Shown: in pieces, positions 53,255 to 61,201 of the stretch
How positions within the stretch are numbered: the first letter of the stretch is position 1
Layout: every line of letters starts with the position of its first letter
Assembly: GCF_014636775.1 (NCBI RefSeq)
Contig: NZ_BMEQ01000016.1
Location: forward strand, 1-64,000
Source: Kocuria dechangensis
Lineage (GTDB): Bacteria; Actinomycetota; Actinomycetes; Actinomycetales; Micrococcaceae
Direction of reading: 5' to 3'
Length of the DNA stretch: 64,000 nt
Position numbers and translations under genes: made by a program
Notes under the pieces: generated by a model
The model's input: only the letters and a program-made list of their open reading frames with translations
What the model was told of the DNA's origin: nothing
Databases searched by the model: none

Positions 53255-53279
53255 CCGGCGGGGGCCCGGCCCCCGCCGG
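53255..53279. terminator. Hairpin between convergent genes
   Basis: An 11-bp GC stem (53255-53265 with 53269-53279) and 3-nt loop between stops at 53222 and 53281. Confidence 0.75.
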
Positions 53280-53280
53280 G

Positions 53281-54423
53281 TCAGGCGGCGCGGCGCACCG
53301 CGGCCGTCGCGAGCGCCCGCAGCGCGGCACGGGCCACCGGCTCCGCGTCGAGGCGCTCCAGGGCGGCGAAGGCCTGCTCGCTCAGCGAGTCGATGAGCTC
53401 CTCGGTGGCCTGCAGGGCCCCGCACGCCGTGATGAGCCCGCGCAGCCGCTCCACGTCCTCCTCGGCGAGGTCCGGACGGCCCAGCGCCGCCTCGAGCTCG
53501 GCGATCTGCTCCTCGCTCCCGCGCCGGCGCACGAAGCCCACGAGGACCGTGCGCTTGCCCTCGCGCAGGTCGTCCCCGGCGGGCTTGCCGGTCGTGGCAG
53601 GGTCGCCGAAGACGCCCAGGACGTCGTCGCGCAGCTGGAAGGCCTCGCCCAGCGGCAGCGCGAACGCGGAGCACCGCTCCAGGTCGGGCTCCTGCGCCCC
53701 GGCGAGGGCGGCGCCCAGCACCACGGGGTGCTCCACGGAGTACTTGGCGGACTTGTAGCGGATCACGTCCAGCGCCCGCTGCACGGCGCCCTCCCGGTCC
53801 TGCCCCGCGCCCGCGACCTCTCCCTGCACGTCCAGGTACTGGCCCACCATGACCTCCGAGCGCATGAGGTCGAAGACCGCGCGGGCCCGGCCCGTGCCCG
53901 GCAGGGCGGCCGCGGCCCGGGCGAAGAGCTGCTCGCTCCAGGACAGGCACAGGTCGCCGGCGAGGATCGCTGAGGCCACCCCGAACGCGGGCCCGTCGAG
54001 CGTCCAGCCGTGGCGCGCGTGCAGGCCCTCGAAGCGGCGGTGCACGCTGGGGGCCCCGCGCCGCGTGTCGGAGCGGTCGATGACGTCGTCGTGGATCAGC
54101 GCGGCGGACTGGAACAGCTCGAGCGCCGCCCCCGCCAGCGCCACGGCCGGGTCCTCGGGGTCGCCGCCGGCGGCCCGCCAGCCCCAGTAGCACAGCCGCG
54201 CCCGCAGGCGCTTGCCCCCGGAGGACAGCGCGGCCACGGCCTCCAGCAGCGGCAGGGCGTCGGGCGAGATGCCGTCGAGCACCGCCCGCTGCTCGGCGAA
54301 GAAGTCCTCCAGCCCGGCGTGCAGCCGCCCGACGTAGCGCTCGTCCTCGGCGCGGAAGCCGGGTCCAGCCGGGTCCGCCGCGCCGGGGGCGTGGGAGGAG
54401 TGCGGGAGCGGCGGGGACGTCAT
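53281..54423 (-). CDS. Polyprenyl (geranylgeranyl-type) diphosphate synthase
   Basis: A 380-residue all-trans prenyl transferase of the IspA/IdsA family. The first Asp-rich motif is LIHDDVIDRSDTRRG, the second is LRDDVLGVFGD, and GGKRLRARL binds the pyrophosphate. Product chain length is set by the residues before the first motif, here ELFQSAAL, and is not certain. Could feed menaquinone or carotenoid synthesis. Position beside an Rv2175c-like gene matches idsA2 (Rv2173). Confidence 0.9.
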   Translation of the reverse strand: MTSPPLPHSSHAPGAADPAGPGFRAEDERYVGRLHAGLEDFFAEQRAVLDGISPDALPLLEAVAALSSGGKRLRARLCYWGWRAAGGDPEDPAVALAGAALELFQSAALIHDDVIDRSDTRRGAPSVHRRFEGLHARHGWTLDGPAFGVASAILAGDLCLSWSEQLFARAAAALPGTGRARAVFDLMRSEVMVGQYLDVQGEVAGAGQDREGAVQRALDVIRYKSAKYSVEHPVVLGAALAGAQEPDLERCSAFALPLGEAFQLRDDVLGVFGDPATTGKPAGDDLREGKRTVLVGFVRRRGSEEQIAELEAALGRPDLAEEDVERLRGLITACGALQATEELIDSLSEQAFAALERLDAEPVARAALRALATAAVRRAA

Positions 54424-54594
54424 GGGCGGTCGACCTCGATCTGAGTGCGGCGGCGGAGCGGCCCGGCGGGCGCCCCCGGTGTCCGGGCCAGCCTACCGAA
54501 GCCGCCGCCGGCACCGCCCCGTGCCGGAGCCGGCCGGGCGCCACCGATGTCCGGGCCGCTGGCTAAGCTGTGCCCCGAGCGGGAGGAGGACGCG

Positions 54595-55851
54595 GTGACC
54601 GAGACGCCCAGGGACCGGCTGGCCCGCTGGCGCGCGTGCGCCGTCATGCACGTGGACATGGACATGTTCTACGTGGGGGTCGAGCTGCTGCGGGCGCCCC
54701 ACCTGCGGGGCCGGTCCGTGATCGTGGCCGCCGCCGGCAACCGCTCCGTCGTGCTCTCCGCCTCCTACGAGGCCCGCGCCTTCGGGGTCCGCTCCGGCAT
54801 GCCGCTGGCCCGGGCCCGCGCCCTGTGCCCCGGGGCGGTCCTGCTCGAGCCGCACCGCGCCGCCTACGAGGAGTACTCGCGGCGGGTGATGGCCATGTTC
54901 GCCGAGCTCACCGACCTCGTGGAGCAGATCAGCGTGGACGAGGCGTTCCTCGACGTCTCCGGCGCGGTCCGCCGGCTCGGCCCGCCCGTGCGCATGGCCC
55001 GGCAGCTGCGCGCCCGGGTGCACGCCGAGCTGGGCCTGACGGCGTCGGTGGGGATCGGGGTGAACAAGACGGTCGCGAAGATCGCCTCCACCCGCTCCAA
55101 GCCCGACGGCCTGCTGCTCGTGCAGCCGGAGGACACCACCGCCTTCCTCGCCGGGCTCCCGGTCTCCGCGCTGTGGGGCGTCGGCCGGCGCACGGCCGAC
55201 GCGCTGACCGGTGCCGGGCTGCGCAGCGTGGGGGACATCGCCGCCACCCCCGTCCCGCAGCTGGCACGGGTGGTCGGCCCGGCCGCCGGCCACCACCTCC
55301 ACGAGCTGGCCAACGGACGGGACCCCCGTCCGGTGGTCCCGGTGCGGGAGGAGAAGAGCGTGGGCGCCGAGGAGACCTTCGCCGAGGACGTCGAGGACCC
55401 CCGGGTGCTCCGGGAGACCCTGTTGCGGCTCAGCCACCGCACGGCCTCCCGGCTGCGGCGCCAGGGGCTGCGCGCCCGCCGCGTCGGGCTGAAGCTGCGG
55501 TACGCGGACTTCACCACCCTCAGCCGCTCGCGCACCCTCGCCCAGCCCATCACCTCGGCCCACGACCTCCTCGAGCACGCGAGCGGCCTCCTGGACGAGC
55601 TCGGGGAGCGGCCGCAGTCCGTGCGGCTCCTCGGCGTGCGCGCCGAGCGGCTCGAGCCCGCGGCGGACGCCCTCCAGCTGAGCCTCGACGGGCGCGAGGA
55701 GGAGTGGGGTGCCGCCGAGCAGGCCATGGACCGGGTGCACGCCCGCTTCGGCGCGGACCGGCTCGGCCCCGCCCGGCTGCTGCGGCCCGTGCCTCGGGAT
55801 CCGGGCGCCGATTCCAAGGGTGTTGACAGCCCGCGGCGCGGTGCCAAATGA
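54595..55851 (+). CDS. dinB: DNA polymerase IV (Y family)
   Basis: A 418-residue error-prone polymerase for translesion synthesis. Catalytic acids are in HVDMDMFYVGVELL and ISVDEAFLDVS. GVGRRTADAL is the helix-hairpin-helix, and a little-finger domain with EKSVGAEETF follows. The GTG at 54595 follows GGGAGGAGG; further upstream in-frame codons overlap the idsA promoter region and encode a proline-rich head. No beta-clamp motif could be confirmed at the C-terminus, which is Pro/Asp/Lys-rich. Confidence 0.93.
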   Translation: MTETPRDRLARWRACAVMHVDMDMFYVGVELLRAPHLRGRSVIVAAAGNRSVVLSASYEARAFGVRSGMPLARARALCPGAVLLEPHRAAYEEYSRRVMAMFAELTDLVEQISVDEAFLDVSGAVRRLGPPVRMARQLRARVHAELGLTASVGIGVNKTVAKIASTRSKPDGLLLVQPEDTTAFLAGLPVSALWGVGRRTADALTGAGLRSVGDIAATPVPQLARVVGPAAGHHLHELANGRDPRPVVPVREEKSVGAEETFAEDVEDPRVLRETLLRLSHRTASRLRRQGLRARRVGLKLRYADFTTLSRSRTLAQPITSAHDLLEHASGLLDELGERPQSVRLLGVRAERLEPAADALQLSLDGREEEWGAAEQAMDRVHARFGADRLGPARLLRPVPRDPGADSKGVDSPRRGAK

Positions 55852-55930
55852 CCACCCGACGGTCTATCCTTGTAGCACGTGGGACCGGAACAGCCCGGCC
55901 GCCCGCACACGAGGGATGAGGAGGCATACA

Positions 55931-56302
55931 GTGCCACTGTCCGAGCACGAGCAACAGCTCCTGGCCCAGCTGGAGAAGCAGCTGCACGCGGACGACCCGA
56001 GGTTCGCCTCGAGCATGGGCTCCCGCGCCGTCCGGGGTGCCTCCACCCGCAACATCGTCCTCGGGATCGTCGTCGCCGTCGTCGGCCTTCTCGTGCTGCT
56101 GGGCGGCGTGATGATCAAGTCCGTGCTGCTCGGCGTGCTCGGCTTCGTCGTCATGGGCGCCGGCGTCTACGTCGCGACCCTCCGCTCCGGCAAGTCCCGG
56201 GGCGGCGCGCCCGGCAAGGGCGGAACCCCCCGTCGCTCCTCGCCGTTCCTGCAGAACCTCGAGGAGCGCTGGGACCAGCGCAACTCCGGGGGCCAGCCCT
56301 AG
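55931..56302 (+). CDS. DUF3040 membrane protein
   Basis: A 123-residue DUF3040 protein, usually the gene before mraZ in actinobacteria. It begins PLSEHEQQLLAQLEKQLHADDPRFA, the family signature, and has two spans (about 40-60 and 62-82). GTG 55931 follows GAGGAGG by 6 nt; ATG 55916 is less favoured. Role unknown; linkage to the division cluster suggests an envelope function. Confidence 0.9.
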   Translation: MPLSEHEQQLLAQLEKQLHADDPRFASSMGSRAVRGASTRNIVLGIVVAVVGLLVLLGGVMIKSVLLGVLGFVVMGAGVYVATLRSGKSRGGAPGKGGTPRRSSPFLQNLEERWDQRNSGGQP

Positions 56303-56370
56303 GGCGGACCCCCGTCCCCTCCACGGCCCTCCACCAGCACACCCGCAGGGCACCGACGCCCCGCTCCGAC

Positions 56371-56398
56371 AGGCTCCCCGGCACCCGCCGGGGAGCCT
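56371..56398 (+). terminator. Intrinsic terminator after DUF3040
   Basis: A 12-bp stem (56371-56382 with 56387-56398), ACCC loop, then TTTCTC. The only terminator in the window with a short T-rich tail. Confidence 0.85.
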
Positions 56399-56440
56399 TT
56401 CTCGTCCGCTCCCGGCGGCGCCCCGCGGAGCGCCGCGCCC

Positions 56441-56506
56441 GCCCCTCCACCTCCCGCCCCACCGCCCTCCACCTCCCACCCCACCGCCCTCCACCTCCCA
56501 CCCCGG
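56441..56506 (+). repeat. 22-bp polypyrimidine tandem repeat, three copies
   Basis: Copies at 56441-56462, 56463-56484 and 56485-56506 of about CGCCCTCCACCTCCCACCCC. The plus strand is nearly free of G, so the minus strand is G-rich. Confidence 0.85.
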
Positions 56507-56592
56507 AAGGCCCCCGCGCCCTGACCTGCACGGACCCGGCGGCCTCCGGGAGGGCGCGCCCGCCGCGCCACGGCGCGGCGGCGCCGCGTTCG

Positions 56593-56620
56593 TTGACCGG
56601 GGAGTGAAGTGGAGTAAAGT
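56593..56620 (+). promoter_or_regulatory. mraZ/dcw promoter with MraZ-box-like repeats
   Basis: TTGACC (56593-56598), 16 nt, TAAAGT (56615-56620). Inside and just past the spacer is the run AGTGA-AGTGG-AGTAA-AGTGG (about 56603-56622), a set of 5-bp repeats of the kind bound by MraZ, so autoregulation is likely. Confidence 0.6.
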
Positions 56621-56671
56621 GGGGCGCAGAGAAGGATCAGGGAGAACTCTCGGGTCGGAGAGGCGGTGGGC

Positions 56672-57103
56672 GTGTTCCTCGGAACGTACTCACCCCGTCT
56701 CGACGAGAAGGGACGCGTGATCCTCCCGGCCAAGTTCCGGGAGGAGCTCGCAGAGGGACTGGTGCTGACCCGCGGTCAGGAACGGTGCCTCTACGTGTTC
56801 AGCATCCGGGAGTTCGAGCGGGTCCACGAGCAGCTCAGGGCGGCGCCGCTGTCCTCGAAGCAGGCCCGGGACTACATCCGAGTCTTTCTCTCGGGCGCCT
56901 CGGACGAGGTCCCGGACAAGCAGGGCCGAGTCACGATACCCCCGCCGCTGCGGGAGTACGCGGGACTCGACCGGGAGCTCGCGTTCATCGGCGCGGGCAC
57001 CCGGGCCGAGATCTGGGACGCCGGGTCCTGGAACGACTACCTGAGCGAGAAGGAGGCAGCCTTCTCCGACACCGCCGAGGAAGTGGTGCCGGGGCTCTTC
57101 TGA
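56672..57103 (+). CDS. mraZ: Transcriptional regulator MraZ
   Basis: A 143-residue regulator of the division/cell-wall cluster. Two AbrB/SpoVT-type halves are seen with the [13 protein letters not shown] and [13 protein letters not shown] motifs. I chose GTG 56672 (starts [14 protein letters not shown]) over GTG 56666 because GGAGAGG lies 8 nt upstream and MraZ proteins begin MFLG. The protein forms rings that bind repeats near its promoter. Confidence 0.94.
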   Translation: MFLGTYSPRLDEKGRVILPAKFREELAEGLVLTRGQERCLYVFSIREFERVHEQLRAAPLSSKQARDYIRVFLSGASDEVPDKQGRVTIPPPLREYAGLDRELAFIGAGTRAEIWDAGSWNDYLSEKEAAFSDTAEEVVPGLF

Positions 57104-57182
57104 CCGACCACCCGACCGAGACGCAGCCGCGCCCCGCGGACCGCTTCCCGGATGAGATCTCCAGCCGCACAGCCGTCACCGT

Positions 57183-57208
57183 CCTGGCTCACCTTCCCCT
57201 GAGCCAGG
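57183..57208 (+). other. Hairpin in the mraZ-rsmH gap
   Basis: CCTGGCTCA (57183-57191) pairs with TGAGCCAGG (57200-57208), 8-nt loop CCTTCCCC. It sits in the unusually long 234-nt gap between mraZ and rsmH and may be a terminator or processing site. Confidence 0.45.
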
Positions 57209-57337
57209 CCGGATTCGAGGGACGGCCAGCGGATGGGGGTCTGATCCTGGAAGGCCCGCCGCCGCACCGCGGCGTCGAGACCCGGCGCCGGCACCCGATG
57301 ACCGACCCCCACCGCCGACCGCCGAAGAGAGGGCCCC

Positions 57338-58333
57338 GTGGCGCAACGCCCCGCCGAGCAGCTGCACGTTCCCGTGCTGCTCGACCGCTGCCTGGACCTG
57401 ATGGCTCCGGCCCTCGCCCAGGACGGCGCCGTCGCGGTGGACGCGACCCTCGGGATGGGCGGGCACTCGGAGGCCCTCCTCCGCCGGTTCCCCCATCTCC
57501 AGCTCGTGGGCATCGACCGCGACCCGCAGGCCCACCGGCTGGCCGGCGAGCGCCTGGCCCCCTTCGGCGACCGGTTCCACCCCGTGCACGCCACCTACGA
57601 CCGGATCCCCGAGGCCCTCGCCCAGCACGGCTTGGACCACGCGGACGCTGTCCTGTTCGACCTCGGGGTCTCCTCCCTGCAGCTCGACGAGCGGGAGCGC
57701 GGCTTCGCGTACTCCTACGACGCCCCGCTGGACATGCGGATGGACTCCACCGCGCCCCGCACTGCCGAGGACGTCGTCAACGGCTACAGCGAGACGGAGC
57801 TGCGCCGGATCCTCCGCGACTGGGGCGAGGAGCGCTTCGCGGGCCGGATCGCGCGCGCCATCGTCGCCCGCCGGGAGCAGGCCCCGCTGCGCACCACGGG
57901 GGAGCTCGTGGAGGTCATCCGCGCGGCCGTCCCGATGGGCGCCCAGCACCGGAAGGGACACCCCGCCAAGCAGACCTTCCAGGCGCTGCGCATCGAGGTC
58001 AACGAGGAGCTCGACGTCCTGCGCCGCGCGATCCCCGCCGCCCTGGACGCCCTGCCGGTCGGCGGGCGGGTCGTGGCGATGAGCTACCACTCGCTGGAGG
58101 ACAGGATCGTCAAGCAGGCCTTCGCCCGCGGCGCCACCTCCACCGCGCCCAAGGGATTCCCCGTCGAGCTCGACGAGCACAAGCCCACGCTGCGGATCCT
58201 GACCCGGGGCGCCGAGGCCCCCACCCAGCAGGAGATCGACGAGAACCCCCGTGCCGCCTCCGCCCGCCTGCGCGCGGTGGAGCGCGTCCGACCGAACGCA
58301 CACCAGAACGCACACCAGAGGAACAGGGCATGA
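57338..58333 (+). CDS. rsmH: 16S rRNA (cytosine1402-N4)-methyltransferase
   Basis: A 331-residue SAM-dependent methyltransferase for 16S rRNA C1402. It has [19 protein letters not shown] (SAM site), [23 protein letters not shown] and [17 protein letters not shown] 57338 follows GAGAGGG. The stop overlaps the ftsL ATG. Confidence 0.96.
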   Translation: MAQRPAEQLHVPVLLDRCLDLMAPALAQDGAVAVDATLGMGGHSEALLRRFPHLQLVGIDRDPQAHRLAGERLAPFGDRFHPVHATYDRIPEALAQHGLDHADAVLFDLGVSSLQLDERERGFAYSYDAPLDMRMDSTAPRTAEDVVNGYSETELRRILRDWGEERFAGRIARAIVARREQAPLRTTGELVEVIRAAVPMGAQHRKGHPAKQTFQALRIEVNEELDVLRRAIPAALDALPVGGRVVAMSYHSLEDRIVKQAFARGATSTAPKGFPVELDEHKPTLRILTRGAEAPTQQEIDENPRAASARLRAVERVRPNAHQNAHQRNRA

Positions 58334-59061
58334 GCGGAACCGGACTACAGCGACGACCGGCCCGGACGGCGTCCCCGCGCGCGGGGATCGGCGCCTGGGC
58401 GGCCCGTCGCGGCCCCCGGCCGCCGGTCGAGGGCAGCGCCGCGCGCGCGCTCGACGCGCCCCGTCCCGCGGGCGAGCCCCGCACCGCGCCCCGCACCGGC
58501 GGCTCCACCCGCGCGCCGCTGTCCGTGGTCCCGGCCCGCGCCCGGCGCCGCCGCTTCTCCACCGTGGTCCTCAGCCTCGTGGCCCTCGTGGTCGCGCTCG
58601 CGTCCATCCTGGTGCTCAACATCCAGATCTCCGGCGGGCAGTACCGGCTCGTGGAGCTGCGCGCCCAGGAGCAGGCGCTGACCCAGCAGAACGAGGCCCT
58701 CACCCAGGACCTGGAGTTCTACAGCGCCCCGCAGAACCTCGCGGTGATGGCCGCCGACCTCGGCATGGTCCCCGCCCAGGGCTCCGGCACGGTGGACCTC
58801 ACTACCGGGACCGTCGAGGGCGACCCCGCGCCCGCGGAGGAGCAGAAGGACCAGGAGATCCTGGTCGACCACCCCCACCAGACCGGCTCCGAGGCCGCGG
58901 ACCGCGCGGCCGACCGCGCGGAGGACCGCGAGCGCGAGAAGGCGGAGAAGGCGGAGAAGGACGCGGAGGAGCGGGCCCGGCAGGCCGAGGCCCCCGCCGC
59001 CGACGCGGAGCTCGACGGCGGGTCCCTGCCCGCGCCGCAGCAGCGCACCCCCGGCGAATGA
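58330..59061 (+). CDS. ftsL: FtsL-like divisome protein
   Basis: A 243-residue bitopic membrane protein in the ftsL position. A long basic Pro/Ala/Arg-rich cytoplasmic head (1-75), one TM (about 77-99), then a short coiled coil ([21 protein letters not shown], about 104-125) and [19 protein letters not shown]. The tail (165-243) is Glu/Lys/Ala-rich. Binds FtsQ/FtsB and activates FtsWI. Assigned from position and topology, since FtsL sequences are poorly conserved. Confidence 0.88.
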   Translation: MSGTGLQRRPARTASPRAGIGAWAARRGPRPPVEGSAARALDAPRPAGEPRTAPRTGGSTRAPLSVVPARARRRRFSTVVLSLVALVVALASILVLNIQISGGQYRLVELRAQEQALTQQNEALTQDLEFYSAPQNLAVMAADLGMVPAQGSGTVDLTTGTVEGDPAPAEEQKDQEILVDHPHQTGSEAADRAADRAEDREREKAEKAEKDAEERARQAEAPAADAELDGGSLPAPQQRTPGE

Positions 59062-59154
59062 CCGGGACCCCGCCACCCCCTCCGGACGGGGCGGCGGGCA
59101 CTCCGGCGGACCGCCCGCCGGGACCAGGGCACAGACCAGGAACGAGGCAACCAC

Positions 59155-61107
59155 GTGGCACGCGCACGCTCGACGACGACCGGTGAGGACCCCGGATCGT
59201 TCGTCCTCGGACGCAACCACGTGGGGGTCGCCCTCCTGCTCGCCCTGCTCCTGGTCCTTGCGGTGCGCCTCGTGTGGGTGCAGGGCTTCGACGCGGCCGG
59301 CCGGGCGGAGGCGGCCGCCGCGGAGCGCTCGCGCACCGAGACGGTGCCCGCCCTGCGCGGTGAGATCCGCGACACCGACGGCAACGTGCTCGCCCGCACG
59401 CTGCAGCGCTACGACGTGACGGTCGACCAGAGCATGGTCCGGGAGTTCGACCGCCCCAAGGCGGACGGCACCACCGAGACCGTGACCCCCACGCAGGCCG
59501 TGTACCAGCTGGCCGACGCCCTCGAGCTCGAGGACGAGGACGTCAAGAAGGCGCTGGACGGGGACAAGCCCTTCGAGTACGTGGCCCGCGGCGTCACCCC
59601 CGAGCAGTGGAACAAGGTGCGCGAGTTCGGCCTGCCCTACGTCTACGGGCAGCCGGCCTCCGACCGGATCTACCCCAACGGCCCCGTGGCCGGCAGCGTG
59701 GTCGGCTTCATGGGCGGCGACGACGAGGCGCTCGGCGGGATCGAGCAGACGCAGGACGGGCTGCTGCGCGGCACCGACGGGCAGCGCACCTACGAGATCA
59801 GCGCCGACGGGGTCCGCATCCCCGTGGCCCCCACGGAGGAGACCCCAGTCCAGGACGGCTCCTCCGTGCAGCTCTCCATCGACAGCGACGTCCAGTTCGC
59901 CGCCCAGCAGGCGGTCGCGGAGCGCGTCGAGGAGCTCGACGCCGAGTGGGGCACCGCCGTGGTGATGCGGATCGAGGACGGGGCGGTGCTCGCGCTCGCC
60001 GACTCCTCCACCGTGGACCCCAACGACATCGGCGCGGCCGCTCCCGAGGACCTGGGCGCGCGCGCCGTGACCCAGGCCGTGGAGCCCGGCTCGACGCAGA
60101 AGATCCTCACCGCGGCCGCCGCCGTCGAGGAGGGCATCGCGACGCCGGAGACCGAGATCACCGTGCCCCCGTTCCTGGAGATCGACGGGCAGAAGATCAC
60201 CGACTCCTTCGACCATGGCCAGCAGGACCGCACGTTCGCCGGGATCATCGCCGACTCGATGAACACGGGCACCGTGCTGGTCGGCAGCAAGCTCTCCCCG
60301 CAGCAGCGCCACGACTGGATGAGCCGGTTCGGGGTGGGCGAGGCCACCGGCATCGAGCTGCCCGGCGAGTCCACGGGCATCCTCACCGGCCCGGACCAGT
60401 GGGACGTGCGCCAGCAGTACACCGTGCTGTTCGGCCAGGGCGTGGCGCAGACCCCGCTGCGCACGGCGACCGTCTTCCAGGCCATCGGCAACGGCGGGGT
60501 GCAGGTGGAGCCGCGCGTCGTGGAGTCGGTCGTGGCGCCCGACGGCACCGTCACCCCCGCGGAGCGGCCCGAGGGGGAGCGGGTGGTCTCCGAGGAGACG
60601 GCCGAGCAGGTCCTCGACATGATGGAGGTCACGGTCACCCAGGGCGGCGCCAAGGACGCGGCCGTGGAGGGCTACCGGGTGGGCGGCAAGACCGGCACCT
60701 CGGAGGCCCCGAGCCCCGAGGGCGGCTACGACGGCTACACCACGTCCTTCGTGGGCGTCGCCCCCGTGGAGGACCCCCAGTACCTCGTGGCCGTCACGCT
60801 CCAGCGCCCCCAGGGCGACGTCCGGACCATCGGCGCCTCGAGCACGTTCAGCAAGATCATGGGCCAGGTGCTGCGGCACTACGACGTGCCGCCCTCGACC
60901 ACGGACCCGGTGCAGATCCCGCTGCGCACGGACGTGGAGCCGACCCCGGAGCAGACGACCCCGGAGCAGACGAGCCCGGAGGAGCCGGAGCCGCAGGAGA
61001 CCGCCGCTCAGGAGCCCGAGCAGAGCACCCCCGCCGGCGCGCCGGCGCCCGACCCGGTCGGCGCCCCCGCCCCGAGCCCGTCCCGGCCCGCCGAGCCGGG
61101 CGACTAG
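59155..61107 (+). CDS. ftsI: Penicillin-binding protein FtsI (PBP3)
   Basis: A 650-residue class B PBP, the septal transpeptidase. TM about 22-43. The pedestal domain starts RGEIRDTDGNVLA. Active site: Ser313 in GSTQK (Lys316), SMN (368-370) and KTGT (from Lys512). GTG 59155 with GAGG 7 nt upstream. The C-terminal ~70 residues are a Pro/Glu/Thr-rich extracellular tail. Its TAG stop starts a TAGACT box for murE. Confidence 0.95.
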   Translation: MARARSTTTGEDPGSFVLGRNHVGVALLLALLLVLAVRLVWVQGFDAAGRAEAAAAERSRTETVPALRGEIRDTDGNVLARTLQRYDVTVDQSMVREFDRPKADGTTETVTPTQAVYQLADALELEDEDVKKALDGDKPFEYVARGVTPEQWNKVREFGLPYVYGQPASDRIYPNGPVAGSVVGFMGGDDEALGGIEQTQDGLLRGTDGQRTYEISADGVRIPVAPTEETPVQDGSSVQLSIDSDVQFAAQQAVAERVEELDAEWGTAVVMRIEDGAVLALADSSTVDPNDIGAAAPEDLGARAVTQAVEPGSTQKILTAAAAVEEGIATPETEITVPPFLEIDGQKITDSFDHGQQDRTFAGIIADSMNTGTVLVGSKLSPQQRHDWMSRFGVGEATGIELPGESTGILTGPDQWDVRQQYTVLFGQGVAQTPLRTATVFQAIGNGGVQVEPRVVESVVAPDGTVTPAERPEGERVVSEETAEQVLDMMEVTVTQGGAKDAAVEGYRVGGKTGTSEAPSPEGGYDGYTTSFVGVAPVEDPQYLVAVTLQRPQGDVRTIGASSTFSKIMGQVLRHYDVPPSTTDPVQIPLRTDVEPTPEQTTPEQTSPEEPEPQETAAQEPEQSTPAGAPAPDPVGAPAPSPSRPAEPGD

Positions 61108-61110
61108 ACT
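61105..61110 (+). promoter_or_regulatory. -10 (TAGACT) for murE, overlapping the ftsI stop
   Basis: The ftsI stop TAG (61105-61107) is the first half of TAGACT. Predicted start near 61118 gives a leader of about 84 nt. Confidence 0.4.
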
Positions 61111-61201
61111 TGCCAATCGCCGTGCCCGGGGACCACCGGTGCTCGACGCCTCCCCCCGGGCGGACCACCCGACCGCCCACCAGAGACCCCGAAGGACGTT
61201 G

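Larger units (their letters stand above)
56303..56671 (+). other. 369-nt gap before mraZ
   Basis: It has no gene. It holds the DUF3040 terminator, a three-copy 22-bp pyrimidine-rich repeat and the mraZ promoter. Confidence 0.75.

Noticed and set aside
55823-55851. TTGACA as -35 of a DUF3040 promoter
   Set aside because: No acceptable -10 lies 16-18 nt downstream. TATCCT at about 55863 is too far.
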